Assembly (NCBI GenBank): GCA_949289295.1
Contig: CASENM010000018.1
Coordinates: 95,019 to 159,018 of the forward strand
Length of the DNA: 64,000 bases
From: an uncultured Bacteroides sp.
Lineage (GTDB): Bacteria; Bacteroidota; Bacteroidia; Bacteroidales; Bacteroidaceae
Direction: 5' to 3'
Below the pieces are notes generated by a model, which did no database searches, was not told the origin of the DNA, and saw nothing but the letters and a program-made list of their open reading frames with translations. Below, in pieces: positions 8,081 through 17,154 of this stretch. The translations under genes were made by a program, and so were the position numbers. Each line of letters starts with the position of its first letter. Positions within the stretch are counted from its first letter, which is position 1.

Positions 8081-10276
8081 ATGATCAATCCTATTGTAAA
8101 GACGATCGAGTTAAGAGATGGAAGAACCATCACACTCGAAACGGGAAAGCTTGCAAAACAGGCAGATGGTGCTGTGATGCTACGCATGGGTAACACCATG
8201 TTGCTGGCTACTGTTTGTGCAGCAAAAGATGCAGTTCCCGGTACTGATTTTATGCCTCTCCAGGTAGAGTACAGAGAAAAATATTCCGCCTTCGGACGTT
8301 TTCCGGGTGGCTTTACCAAACGTGAGGGAAAGGCTTCTGACTACGAAATCCTCACTTGCCGTCTGGTAGACCGCGCACTGCGCCCTCTGTTTCCGGACAA
8401 TTATCATGCAGAAGTTTATGTAAATATCATTCTTTTCTCGGCTGACGGAGTTGACATGCCTGACGCACTGGCCGGATTGGCAGCCTCTGCCGCTCTGGCT
8501 GTTTCCGACATTCCATTTGGAGGCCCCATTTCTGAAGTCCGTGTGGCCCGTATCGACGGACAATTCGTCATTGACCCGACATTCGAAGACCTGAAGCGTG
8601 CTGATATGGATATCATGGTAGCCGCCACTTACGAAAATATCATGATGGTGGAAGGTGAAATGAAAGAAGTTTCCGAGCAAGACTTGCTGGAAGCAATGAA
8701 ATTCGCCCACGAAGAAATCAAAATCCACTGCAAGGCTCAGATGGAACTGATGGAAGAAGCAGGCAAGACAGTAAAACGTGAATACTGCCACGAAGAAAAC
8801 GATGAGGATTTGCGCAAGGCCGTTCACAAAGCTTGCTATGCAAAAGCATACGCTGTAGCAGAATCGGGCAACAAGAACAAACACGAACGTGAAGACACAT
8901 TCACAGCCATCTGTGAAGAATTCAAAGCTCAGTTCACAGAAGAAGAACTGGAAGAAAAAGGTCCTATGATTGACCGTTACTACCACGATGTAGAAAAAGA
9001 AGCAATGCGCCGCTGTATCCTCGATGAAGGAAAACGTCTGGACGGCCGTGCCACTACCGACATACGTCCTATCTGGTGCGAAGTAAGTCCGCTGCCAGGT
9101 CCTCACGGATCATCAATCTTTACCCGCGGTGAAACTCAATCACTAAGTACAGTTACATTGGGAACGAAACTTGACGAGAAGATTGTAGACGACGTACTCG
9201 ACCAACATAAGGAACGCTTCCTGCTACACTATAATTTCCCTCCATTCTCAACCGGTGAGGCAAAAGCCCAACGCGGAGTCGGACGCCGTGAAATTGGTCA
9301 CGGGCATCTGGCATGGCGAGCACTGAAAGGACAGATTCCTGAGAATTATCCGTATTGTGTACGTGTAGTATCGGACATTTTGGAATCAAACGGTTCATCT
9401 TCAATGGCTACCGTATGTGCCGGAACACTGGCACTGATGGATGCCGGTGTTCCTATGAAGAAGCCGGTATCAGGCATTGCAATGGGATTGATCAAGAATG
9501 CCGGAGAAGACAAATATGCGATACTTTCAGATATTCTAGGCGATGAAGACCACTTGGGAGACATGGATTTCAAAGTAACGGGGACATGCGACGGCATCAC
9601 TGCTACACAAATGGACATCAAGTGCGACGGATTGACTTACGACATTCTGGAAAAGGCACTGCTGCAAGCTAAGCAAGGACGTGAATACATCCTTGGTAAG
9701 CTGACTGAGTGCATCACTGAACCGCGTCCGGAACTGAAGCCGCATGCTCCACGTATCGAAACGATGACTATTCCGAAAGAATTCATCGGTGCTGTTATCG
9801 GCCCGGGCGGAAAAATCATCCAAGGCATGCAGGAAGAAACCGGAGCTACCATCACCATTGAAGAAACCGACGGCATAGGACGCATTGAAATTGCCGGTAC
9901 CAACAAAAAGAGCATTGATGATGCTATCCGTCTCATCAAGAATATTGTAGCCGTTCCGGAAGTCGGTGAAATCTACAAAGGTAAAGTACGTTCCGTAATG
10001 CCTTATGGCGCGTTTGTGGAATTCCTTCCGGGCAAGGACGGACTGCTCCATATATCTGAAATCGATTGGAAACGTTTTGAAACAATTGAAGAGACCGGAC
10101 TGAAAGAAGGTGATGAAATTGACGTGAAACTGATGGACATTGACCCTAAAACAGGCAAGTTCAAACTGTCACACAAAGTTCTGCTTCCCAAACCGGAAGG
10201 TGCAGAAAACGGCAACGGAAAAGGCGAAAACCACGGAAGACGTGAACGTCGTCCGCACAACAACCATAAAGAATAA
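8081..10276 (+). CDS. pnp: Polyribonucleotide nucleotidyltransferase (PNPase)
   Basis: A 731-residue phosphorolytic 3'-5' exoribonuclease of mRNA decay. The layout is canonical: a first RNase PH domain (about 10-145), an all-helical linker rich in Glu and Lys, a second RNase PH domain (about 325-550, with FPPFSTGEA and the [10 protein letters not shown] core), a KH domain (about 570-630, [12 protein letters not shown]) and an S1 domain (about 635-705, [20 protein letters not shown]). The tail is charged and ends in Arg/His/Asn-rich sequence. It is transcribed alone, with its own promoter and a strong terminator. Confidence 0.98.
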   Translation: MINPIVKTIELRDGRTITLETGKLAKQADGAVMLRMGNTMLLATVCAAKDAVPGTDFMPLQVEYREKYSAFGRFPGGFTKREGKASDYEILTCRLVDRALRPLFPDNYHAEVYVNIILFSADGVDMPDALAGLAASAALAVSDIPFGGPISEVRVARIDGQFVIDPTFEDLKRADMDIMVAATYENIMMVEGEMKEVSEQDLLEAMKFAHEEIKIHCKAQMELMEEAGKTVKREYCHEENDEDLRKAVHKACYAKAYAVAESGNKNKHEREDTFTAICEEFKAQFTEEELEEKGPMIDRYYHDVEKEAMRRCILDEGKRLDGRATTDIRPIWCEVSPLPGPHGSSIFTRGETQSLSTVTLGTKLDEKIVDDVLDQHKERFLLHYNFPPFSTGEAKAQRGVGRREIGHGHLAWRALKGQIPENYPYCVRVVSDILESNGSSSMATVCAGTLALMDAGVPMKKPVSGIAMGLIKNAGEDKYAILSDILGDEDHLGDMDFKVTGTCDGITATQMDIKCDGLTYDILEKALLQAKQGREYILGKLTECITEPRPELKPHAPRIETMTIPKEFIGAVIGPGGKIIQGMQEETGATITIEETDGIGRIEIAGTNKKSIDDAIRLIKNIVAVPEVGEIYKGKVRSVMPYGAFVEFLPGKDGLLHISEIDWKRFETIEETGLKEGDEIDVKLMDIDPKTGKFKLSHKVLLPKPEGAENGNGKGENHGRRERRPHNNHKE

Positions 10277-10297
10277 TGTGACACATTATTCATTCAC

Positions 10298-10350
10298 ATA
10301 AAGAAAAGTGTCCTGCTGTTCTTCAAGAATGTCAGGACACTTTTCTTTAT
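10298..10350 (+). terminator. Strong terminator of pnp
   Basis: A perfect 18-bp stem (10298-10315 with 10333-10350) encloses a 17-nt loop that can itself pair (TTCTT/AAGAA). The right arm ends in TTTTCTTTAT, so the hairpin could end transcription from either direction. Confidence 0.85.
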
Positions 10351-10409
10351 GCTGTAATCAAGGTAGAAACTTCCGTAATCTGTGTACATAAAAATGTCTG
10401 ACCTGGCAG

Positions 10410-10417
10410 TAACTTTG
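10410..10417 (+). promoter_or_regulatory. Promoter -7 octamer for the acetyltransferase at 10446
   Basis: TAACTTTG, 28 nt before the ATG and just downstream of the pnp terminator. Confidence 0.6.
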
Positions 10418-10445
10418 CCACACAATCAAAATGCATGAATAATAT

Positions 10446-11006
10446 ATGACACTGGAAGATTTTTTGGTATATGTAAAGACCGGACAAGGTCTGAACACGA
10501 ATGAGATTCACCGCTTCATGGACGACATGAGCAACGAGGCCAGACGTATCACTTTCAAGCTGAACTCAGCATATCATACTCCAGACGAGGTAAGAGAAAT
10601 GCTGGCCGGACTGTTCGGGAAACCTGTCAATCCCACACTACGTGTGTTCCCTCCGTTCTATACCGATTTCGGGAAGAATATCCACATCGGGAAGAACGTG
10701 TTCATCAACGCCTGCTGCCACTTTCAAGACCATGGAGGAATAACATTAGGCGACGGCTGCCAGATTGGCCACAACGTAGTGTTTGCCACACTCAACCACG
10801 GAAACAGTCCTGAAGACCGTCCGACCACATATCCAGCACCTATTGTGCTTGGGAAAAATGTATGGGTCGGTTCCAACTCAACCATTCTGCCGGGAGTAAC
10901 CGTCGGCGACAATGCCATTATCGCTGCCGGAGCTGTGGTGACGAAAGATGTACCCGCCGACAGTATCGTAGGCGGTGTGCCGGCCAGATTCATCAAATCA
11001 ATCTGA
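10446..11006 (+). CDS. Left-handed beta-helix sugar O-acetyltransferase (Maa/NodL type)
   Basis: A 186-residue hexapeptide-repeat acetyltransferase. The helical N-terminus (1-75) is followed by a left-handed beta-helix (about 75-185) with repeats such as IHIGKNVFIN, ITLGDGCQIG and PIVLGKNVWVGSNSTILPGV. The catalytic His of LNHGN and the terminal GGVPARFIKSI match the maltose/galactoside acetyltransferase group, which transfers acetyl from acetyl-CoA to a sugar hydroxyl. The acceptor cannot be told from sequence. A second, divergent member is encoded at 20157. It seems monocistronic. Confidence 0.88.
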   Translation: MTLEDFLVYVKTGQGLNTNEIHRFMDDMSNEARRITFKLNSAYHTPDEVREMLAGLFGKPVNPTLRVFPPFYTDFGKNIHIGKNVFINACCHFQDHGGITLGDGCQIGHNVVFATLNHGNSPEDRPTTYPAPIVLGKNVWVGSNSTILPGVTVGDNAIIAAGAVVTKDVPADSIVGGVPARFIKSI

Positions 11007-11037
11007 TTTTCTTATAGAACGCAGAGAAAATAAAGAA

Positions 11038-11110
11038 TTGAACACAGAGGCATGGAGACAGAGAGTATATTTTCATGAATCGCATAAGGTTCTGTGTGTC
11101 TCCGTGTTCA
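11038..11110. repeat. Intergenic hairpin element, GCAGAGACACG family, copy 2
   Basis: The left arm TTGAACACAGAG (from 11038) pairs with the right arm ending CTCCGTGTTCAA at 11110. The inner parts, GGAGACAGAGA and TCTGTGTGTCTCC, match less well. It lies between the convergent acetyltransferase and DUF456 genes. Confidence 0.65.
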
Positions 11111-11116
11111 AGAAGC

Positions 11117-11590
11117 TCAAAAGCAAGCGGCAATGACCTGCCAGATAAAATAACCACAAAGTATCAGCTTGACAACTGTACCGAACAGGAAACCGAGCAA
11201 CGAACCGACACCCGATTTCAGTGCATATTTTAAATCATTGTTTCCCAGCAATTCACCGATTACCGCCCCAAGAAACGGACCGAGCACAATCCCCCACGGA
11301 GAGAAAAACACTCCGACCACTGTACCGGCTACACAGCCCCAGCTTCCCCACTTGGTTCCACCAGCATACTTGCTGCCCAACATGGGCACAATATAATCAA
11401 GCAACTGAACAATGACAACCATTATTCCCCAAACGACCAACTGTTTTGACGTAAACTGCAAACAATCGGTAAAATGAAAAAACAAGATGCCGACATACGC
11501 CATCGGCGGTCCTGGCAACGCGGGAAGCACAGAGCCCAAAACGGCGACAACCAGACAAATGCCCCCCAACACCATCATAAAGATATCCAT
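11117..11590 (-). CDS. DUF456 family membrane protein
   Basis: A 157-residue hydrophobic protein with four or five membrane segments and glycine-rich turns (LPGPPMAYVG, GIVLGPFLGAVIGELLG), which fits DUF456; the function is unknown. It starts 10 nt after the amidase gene ends on the same strand, so the two probably form an operon. Confidence 0.85.
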   Translation of the reverse strand: MDIFMMVLGGICLVVAVLGSVLPALPGPPMAYVGILFFHFTDCLQFTSKQLVVWGIMVVIVQLLDYIVPMLGSKYAGGTKWGSWGCVAGTVVGVFFSPWGIVLGPFLGAVIGELLGNNDLKYALKSGVGSLLGFLFGTVVKLILCGYFIWQVIAACF

Positions 11591-11600
11591 ACTGTCCGGC

Positions 11601-12683
11601 TTAATAAAGACTGATAACCGGCTGACGTTTCACTTCATCCAGCGGAACCGCCCGGTAACTTATTTTCGTGAAATCGACCTTCTTCAAATCAATACTCCGG
11701 ATAGCTGCATTATACATGGTGCGGTAGTAAATCACACGGTGGGTGACATCCGTAGCCGAGGTCCATTGGGTAGCACTCGGAATATCAGCCGGAATCTTGC
11801 CGTCCGCAAACTCAATACCTACCGGGATATCAAAATTATTCAGTATCTGGAACCCCTGCAGCACAGCATCTTCTCCGGTTTTCTGCTGTGGAGCTGTCGC
11901 CTGATAAAAAGCGGCACGCACAAAACGAGAAGGAGGAGTCACATCACCCGGGATACCTAAGAAACCACTTCCCGCACCAAACGATTTCAGCTCACAATTA
12001 TTCAGTTTCTGAGAAGGAGCACTTCCGGGATATAAGTTCACATAATTGTTGAGGTTAGTCATCTGCCACTCAAAACCCGGAGAGTTGGTCAGTACGCCCA
12101 GTTCATTTTCAAAGAAATATAGCTTGCCATCCACTATCTCCAGCACCACCTGACGTCCGGACGGTTCCGTAAAACGCCAGTGCACCGTCGATGCGCGTGG
12201 GTCGATAGCAATCACATGAATTTCTGACACTGCCTCCTTCACCTCATCCACCGTAGCGCAAGTAGCCAGCAAATAAGACACCAGCTGAAGGTCTGCTACA
12301 CTTTCAGTCTTAGCCTCTTCACAATACGCCTCATATCCACCGTATCCAGGAAAATAAAACAACCCGGCAGAAAGCCCTGCTTCATTCAACCCTTCCGCTA
12401 CAAACTCAGCCTGCTCCACCGCAAGCCCTACATATCCATAACGTGCCTCAAATTTCTTTCCGCCTACCACACCTCCGGGAATATATGACTGTTGCACATA
12501 TCCCCGCGGTACGATAACATACTGACTGTTCAAGTCACTTCCGCCCCATTCGATAGTTCGCGCCACAACCCGACTGCCATCTGCTGCAGCAAGCGAAATA
12601 CCTGTGCAAGCCCAAGCATTGCCTGCAGACAAGGAAACCAGGATACAAAAGCCCACAATCCACTGACACAATTCTTTTTTCAT
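11601..12683 (-). CDS. Choloylglycine hydrolase / penicillin V acylase family amidase (candidate bile salt hydrolase)
   Basis: A 360-residue Ntn hydrolase with a signal peptide ending WA|C. Removal exposes Cys26 as the N-terminal nucleophile. Other expected active-site positions are present: Arg42, Asn100 (in GLNEAGL), Asn200 (in LTNSP) and Arg253 (in PSRFVR). The usual Asp near position 20 of the mature enzyme is Glu45 (RTIEW). Bacteroidales members of this branch deconjugate glycine- or taurine-linked bile acids or hydrolyse acyl amides such as penicillin V; specificity is not decided here. Export suggests periplasmic or surface action. DUF456 follows in the same operon. No clear promoter octamer was found upstream. 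Confidence 0.88.
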   Translation of the reverse strand: MKKELCQWIVGFCILVSLSAGNAWACTGISLAAADGSRVVARTIEWGGSDLNSQYVIVPRGYVQQSYIPGGVVGGKKFEARYGYVGLAVEQAEFVAEGLNEAGLSAGLFYFPGYGGYEAYCEEAKTESVADLQLVSYLLATCATVDEVKEAVSEIHVIAIDPRASTVHWRFTEPSGRQVVLEIVDGKLYFFENELGVLTNSPGFEWQMTNLNNYVNLYPGSAPSQKLNNCELKSFGAGSGFLGIPGDVTPPSRFVRAAFYQATAPQQKTGEDAVLQGFQILNNFDIPVGIEFADGKIPADIPSATQWTSATDVTHRVIYYRTMYNAAIRSIDLKKVDFTKISYRAVPLDEVKRQPVISLY

Positions 12684-12970
12684 AAGATTCTCATTTTAAT
12701 CATCTAATTTTCAACTTCCTAATATACATAATAAAAACCGATTTCAAACAAAAATGTTCACTTTATTTCTGTCCAGCCCCATTTCTACCGTATCATTTCT
12801 CCAATCCGACATGCCGTTTTCTCCGATTTGCCGTACAACCAAGTAACCCTCGACAACAAAAACATCGGGGAAAAACAACTGTTCGTCTTATTTTTGCTGA
12901 AAATCGTCGAAAAAGAAACATTATCATAGAATGTTTTTCTACATTTGTAAAAACAATTATTCATAGTTTT
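12684..12970. other. Divergent intergenic region between amidase and M64 genes
   Basis: A 287-nt non-coding stretch. It holds TATTTTTG at 12889-12896 and TACATTTG at 12940-12947, both reading toward the M64 gene. Nothing recognisable reads toward the amidase gene. Confidence 0.4.
12940..12947 (+). promoter_or_regulatory. Promoter -7 octamer for the M64 peptidase gene
   Basis: TACATTTG, 23 nt before the ATG; a second possible octamer (TATTTTTG) is at 12889-12896. Confidence 0.6.
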
Positions 12971-14632
12971 ATGAAATCATCTATTTTACCTTTCGCCAGT
13001 CTGATAGCAAGTATATGGCTGATATGTTCATGCTCAGAAACAAAAGTCGAACCGAGCTTTTCCTTCAATATCAAAGACTATGTAATACTAACTTCAGAAA
13101 AAGGAGCACAAACGACCGTCAGTTTCACCAGCACATACAAATGGGAAGCCTATACATCAGACAACTGGCTAAGTGTTTCCCCGTCGGCAGGCCAAGCAGG
13201 AAGCAACGTGATAACCCTCACAGCCAACAGCGAAAACACTTCCGAACAATATCGTTCTGCAACTCTCATGCTGACATCAGAAAGCATATCCCAGTCCATT
13301 CATGTCAGACAAGAGACATACGACTACATCCAGCTGGAACAGACAGACTACCCAATCGGAGCAGAAGGGGGTATCCTGGAAATCATATTTTCCACCAACA
13401 TCGACCCTGAAGAACTCGTTATCCGCGGAAATGCTACATGGCTGAATCAGGATATTCCCTCGCGCGCAAAGGCCGAATACTCTGTCACTCTAAACGTGGA
13501 TCCGAATACTTCTGTGAGCAGCCGTACGGCAAAACTGTATTTTGTCAAGGAAAAAGGGAACAAACAAACGATCCTGACAACAGTTACCATCTCACAGGAA
13601 GGCGCATCGGACAGTGCATCAACCGACTATACGGAGGACGGAAAAGTAAAAACCCTACAGGAAGCAACTGAGGGGAACGGCATCCCCATCATATTGATGG
13701 GAGACGGATTCATCGATACGGAAATAAATGACGGCACATACGATCAGGCAATGTACCGTGCATACGAATATCTGTTCAGTGAAGAGCCCATAAAATCATT
13801 GAAAAATTATTTTGATGTCTATTCGGTTACTGCCGTATCAAAAAACAATATCTTCGGCGACAGATACGAAACAGCCTTCAGCTGCAAACTGGAAGGGGGA
13901 GGAAGTACCGGCATTTCGGGCGATGAGTATGCCGTAATGGGATACTCGCGCCGTGTGGAAAATATCGACCAAAACAAAGTGCTGGCTGTAGTCATACTGA
14001 ACACGCATGTCTATGCCGGGACCACCTATTTCGGCTATGAGAATGTATCAACCCAACAAATGACTGACTTCGCCATCGCCTACTGTCCGATTATAGAAAA
14101 TCTGAACAGCGAATATTTCAGGGAAGTCCTCACACACGAAGCAATCGGGCACGGATTCGCCAAACTGGAAGATGAATATGCTTATGAAGAAAACGGCACG
14201 ATACCCGACGAAGAAATACAAACAATCAAAAACCTGCAATCATCTTATGGTTGGGCTCAGAATGTGGATTTCACAGACAATCCGGACGAAGTGTTATGGA
14301 AGAGATTCCTGAATGACGAACGCTATGCTGATGAAGGATTAGGCATCTATGAAGGAGCCTGCACATACATACGAGGAGCTTACCGCCCTACCCAAAACAG
14401 CATGATGAACGAAAATACATTAGGATTCAATGCCCCTTCCCGAAAAGCCATTTACGACCGGGTAATGAAGGACGGAACCGGGGAAACACCTTCTTATGAA
14501 TCTTTTGCCAATTTCGACCAGCAACTGTCTTTGCAAACACGTCACACGCGAAGCTTGGAAAGCGACAAGAAACACATCCGTTTCGCCCGGCCACGCTTCG
14601 CCGGGAAATCTCTTCCGGAAACCTCCAAATAA
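12971..14632 (+). CDS. BACON-domain lipoprotein with M64 (IgA-peptidase-like) metallopeptidase domain
   Basis: A 553-residue lipoprotein (lipobox around Cys19/Cys21). Two tandem BACON-like beta domains (about 32-117 and 118-212; WLSVSPSAGQAGSNVITLTA is typical of the first) precede an M64 metallopeptidase domain (about 220-510). BACON domains are thought to bind carbohydrate or mucin. The zinc site reads THEAIGHGFAKLEDEY with His389, Glu390 and His394, an HExxxH spacing instead of the usual HExxH. The third ligand is expected in or after the DEY segment. M64 founders cleave IgA; the substrate here is unknown. It seems transcribed alone. Confidence 0.88.
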   Translation: MKSSILPFASLIASIWLICSCSETKVEPSFSFNIKDYVILTSEKGAQTTVSFTSTYKWEAYTSDNWLSVSPSAGQAGSNVITLTANSENTSEQYRSATLMLTSESISQSIHVRQETYDYIQLEQTDYPIGAEGGILEIIFSTNIDPEELVIRGNATWLNQDIPSRAKAEYSVTLNVDPNTSVSSRTAKLYFVKEKGNKQTILTTVTISQEGASDSASTDYTEDGKVKTLQEATEGNGIPIILMGDGFIDTEINDGTYDQAMYRAYEYLFSEEPIKSLKNYFDVYSVTAVSKNNIFGDRYETAFSCKLEGGGSTGISGDEYAVMGYSRRVENIDQNKVLAVVILNTHVYAGTTYFGYENVSTQQMTDFAIAYCPIIENLNSEYFREVLTHEAIGHGFAKLEDEYAYEENGTIPDEEIQTIKNLQSSYGWAQNVDFTDNPDEVLWKRFLNDERYADEGLGIYEGACTYIRGAYRPTQNSMMNENTLGFNAPSRKAIYDRVMKDGTGETPSYESFANFDQQLSLQTRHTRSLESDKKHIRFARPRFAGKSLPETSK

Positions 14633-14724
14633 GCCGGAGGCAGATTTAAGGGGCTTTATAGCCTCAGCTGGCGGCACTCAATTTTTTTAACACTACATAT
14701 CCACACAATGTAGCTATATTTTTG

Positions 14725-14732
14725 TACATTTG
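14725..14732 (+). promoter_or_regulatory. Promoter -7 octamer for the alcohol dehydrogenase gene
   Basis: TACATTTG, 29 nt before the ATG. Confidence 0.6.
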
Positions 14733-14761
14733 AACGTACAAACTTTAAAACGACAAACATT

Positions 14762-15934
14762 ATGAACACAAATCCGGTATTCAGTTTGCACATTCCGACA
14801 CGCATCGTGTTCGGATGTGGAGAAATCAAGAGACTGGCAACCGAACAGCTTCCGGGAAAGAAAGCACTGATTGTCATCTCTTCGGGTACATCCATGAAAA
14901 AATACGGCTACTTAGACAAGGTTATCGGGCTACTGAAAGAAAATGAAGTTTCATCAGTGGTATTCGACCAGATACTTCCCAATCCGACAAAGAAGCATGT
15001 AATGGAAGCAGCGGCAGTCTGTCAGAAAGAAGAATGCGACTTTATTGTCGGTCTGGGAGGAGGAAGCAGCATCGATTCAGCTAAAGCGATTGCCATCATG
15101 GCCTGCAACAAGGGAGATTATTGGGACTATATCCCGTCAGGGACAGGCAAAGGACGCCCGGTCACCAACGCTCTTCCCGTCGTAGCCATCCCTACAACTG
15201 CCGGAACAGGAACAGAAGCCGACCCTTGGACGGTCATCACCAACGAAGAGACACAGGAAAAAATCGGTTTCGGCAACAAACTGACCTTCCCAACCCTCTC
15301 CATCATCGATCCGGAAATGATGCTTTCCATTCCTCCGCATCTCACTGCTTATCAGGGATTCGATGCATTCTTCCACGCCGCTGAAGGATTCCTCGCCAAC
15401 TGTGCCACACCAATCAGCGACCTGTATGCCCTGGAGGCTATCCGCCTGCTCTACAAATATCTGCCTGTAGCTGTTGCGGACGGACGGAACCTGAAAGCGC
15501 GCGCAAAAGTGGCGTGGGCAAGCACGCTGGCCGGACTCGTAGAATCTACCTCCAATTGCATCTCCGAACATTCCATGGAACATGCCATGAGTGCCTACTA
15601 TCCGGCTCTTCCCCACGGAGCGGGCCTGATAGCTATCAGCGAAGCCTATTTTGAAACGTTCCGCAACGACAGCATGAAACGTTACATGAAGATGGCCGAA
15701 GCCATGACTCAGCTGAAAAGCAACCGCCCAAGCGATTTCATTGATGCACTGGTACGCATGCAGAAAGAATGCAAGGTGTATGGCCTGAAACTGAGCGACT
15801 GGGGTATCAAGATGGAAGATTTTCCCAAAATGGTGCAGAACGCACGCGACACGATGGGAGCACTCTTCACGCTCGACCCTCATCCGTTGACCGATGATGA
15901 GATTCTGGGCATCTATCAGAAATCGTTCAAATAA
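14762..15934 (+). CDS. Iron-containing alcohol dehydrogenase
   Basis: A 390-residue group III (iron-dependent) dehydrogenase. It has the NAD(P)-binding GLGGGSSIDSAKA, the PTTAGTGTEADPW block, and the metal ligands in the usual order: Asp of GFDAFFHAAEGF, the His of the same stretch, and the two His of HSMEHAMSAYYPALPHG. It resembles butanol/lactaldehyde/propanediol dehydrogenases that interconvert alcohols and aldehydes during fermentation; the substrate is undetermined. Cytoplasmic and probably monocistronic. Confidence 0.93.
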   Translation: MNTNPVFSLHIPTRIVFGCGEIKRLATEQLPGKKALIVISSGTSMKKYGYLDKVIGLLKENEVSSVVFDQILPNPTKKHVMEAAAVCQKEECDFIVGLGGGSSIDSAKAIAIMACNKGDYWDYIPSGTGKGRPVTNALPVVAIPTTAGTGTEADPWTVITNEETQEKIGFGNKLTFPTLSIIDPEMMLSIPPHLTAYQGFDAFFHAAEGFLANCATPISDLYALEAIRLLYKYLPVAVADGRNLKARAKVAWASTLAGLVESTSNCISEHSMEHAMSAYYPALPHGAGLIAISEAYFETFRNDSMKRYMKMAEAMTQLKSNRPSDFIDALVRMQKECKVYGLKLSDWGIKMEDFPKMVQNARDTMGALFTLDPHPLTDDEILGIYQKSFK

Positions 15935-15950
15935 AATCTAAAGACTTTTT

Positions 15951-16014
15951 GAGCACAAAGACACAGAGGCACAAAAATAGTTCTCTGTGGCTTTGTGTCT
16001 CTGTGTGCTGTCTT
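15951..16014. repeat. Intergenic hairpin element, GCAGAGACACG family, copy 3
   Basis: AGCACAAAGACACAGAGGCACA on the left faces CTGTGGCTTTGTGTCTCTGTGTGCT on the right, an imperfect inverted repeat between the dehydrogenase and lysO genes (both plus strand). Confidence 0.65.
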
Positions 16015-16035
16015 TAATTTATCCAAGACAAAAAA

Positions 16036-16314
16036 ATGTTCACTGTCATCGGATTCATGTTGGGAGGTATGTGTATAGGATTCCTCCTCCGCAAGAGGAA
16101 TATTACCCGAATAAACCAAATCATCACCCTGTTGATTTGGTTACTTTTATTTCTGCTCGGCATTGAAGTCGGCGAAAACCGAAGAATCATACAAGGACTG
16201 GCCACATTGGGTATGGAAGCACTGACCATCACGCTGGCTGCGGTTTTGGGCAGTTGCCTGGCAGCCAAAGCCCTGTGGACATGGCTGGGAAAAAAGAAAA
16301 AAGAAAATTCATGA
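16036..16314 (+). CDS. LysO-family exporter, N-terminal half
   Basis: A 92-residue protein with three membrane segments (about 3-18, 26-43, 53-80) and a basic tail, matching the N-terminal DUF340-type part of the lysine exporter LysO (YbjE), which is a single chain of about 300 residues in Escherichia coli. Here the family is split: this frame's stop overlaps the next start (ATGA at 16311-16314), so the halves are translationally coupled. I infer they assemble into one transporter. Confidence 0.85.
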   Translation: MFTVIGFMLGGMCIGFLLRKRNITRINQIITLLIWLLLFLLGIEVGENRRIIQGLATLGMEALTITLAAVLGSCLAAKALWTWLGKKKKENS

Positions 16315-16913
16315 AAGGAAGCTTGATTATAGTCGGATTCTTTGCGATTGGGGTCATGTGCGGCCTCTTCCATCTGATGCCTGAGACAATCACGAAAGGC
16401 GACATCAGCTTTTATGCGCTCTGTGCACTGATGTTCAGCGTCGGCCTCAGTATCGGACACGACCCACAGACACTGAAGAACTTCCGTTCGCTCAATCCCC
16501 GCCTCGTCCTTCTGCCTATAGCTACCATCATCGGAACGACAGGAGGTGCCGCACTGGCCAGCCTCATTCTTGCCCACCGAAGTGCCGCCGACTGCATGGC
16601 CGTAGGCGCAGGATTCGGATACTACTCCCTGTCGAGCATCTTCATCACGGAATACAAAGGAGCGGAACTGGGCACCGTAGCCCTGCTGTCAAACATCATG
16701 CGTGAAATGCTTACCCTGCTCTGTGCCCCGCTATTGGTGCGCTGGTTCGGAAACCTGGCTCCCATCTCCGCAGGAGGGGCCACTACCATGGACACCACTC
16801 TTCCCATCATCACCCGCTGCTCAGGAAAGGAATTTGTGGTGGTCTCCATTTTCCACGGGTTCATCGTAGACTTCAGCGTACCGTTCCTGGTCACTTTCTT
16901 CTGCTCTCTCTAA
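16311..16913 (+). CDS. LysO-family lysine exporter, C-terminal half
   Basis: A 200-residue membrane protein with about six segments. Family features include MFSVGLSIGHD, GAGFGYYSLSSIFITEYKGA, and GATTMDTTLPIITRCSG near the C-terminus. The start is placed at the ATG overlapping the stop of the upstream half; the open frame extends further upstream inside that gene but without homology. Family members export lysine or related cationic amino acids. Confidence 0.88.
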   Translation: MKGSLIIVGFFAIGVMCGLFHLMPETITKGDISFYALCALMFSVGLSIGHDPQTLKNFRSLNPRLVLLPIATIIGTTGGAALASLILAHRSAADCMAVGAGFGYYSLSSIFITEYKGAELGTVALLSNIMREMLTLLCAPLLVRWFGNLAPISAGGATTMDTTLPIITRCSGKEFVVVSIFHGFIVDFSVPFLVTFFCSL

Positions 16914-17031
16914 GCACAAAAAACGTCAAAACGTTTTGCCAATTTACCATATTGAACGCTGTTTCTTCGTTGCGTCACCGACAACGGATGTTCTCCTCCC
17001 TTGATTCTGACAACCGATTGGGTTAAAAGAC

Positions 17032-17107
17032 AAACGCAAAGACACGGAGGGAGCATTAAATGAATCCTCAAAATGACAGAACTCCATACCTTCGCGTCTC
17101 TGCGTTC
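17032..17107. repeat. Intergenic hairpin element, GCAGAGACACG family, copy 4
   Basis: The left arm AAACGCAAAGACACGGAGG pairs with the right arm CCTTCGCGTCTCTGCGTTC. Three of the four differences become G-U pairs in a minus-strand transcript. It lies between the convergent lysO and metY genes. Confidence 0.7.
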
Positions 17108-17154
17108 AAAAAACTGAAAGTCCAGTGGGACCCGCGTATTCCACAATGAAAAAA

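Noticed and set aside
16036-16913. Frameshifted pseudogene of lysO
   Set aside because: The two frames are intact, each starts with ATG, and they overlap at ATGA in the manner of coupled genes.
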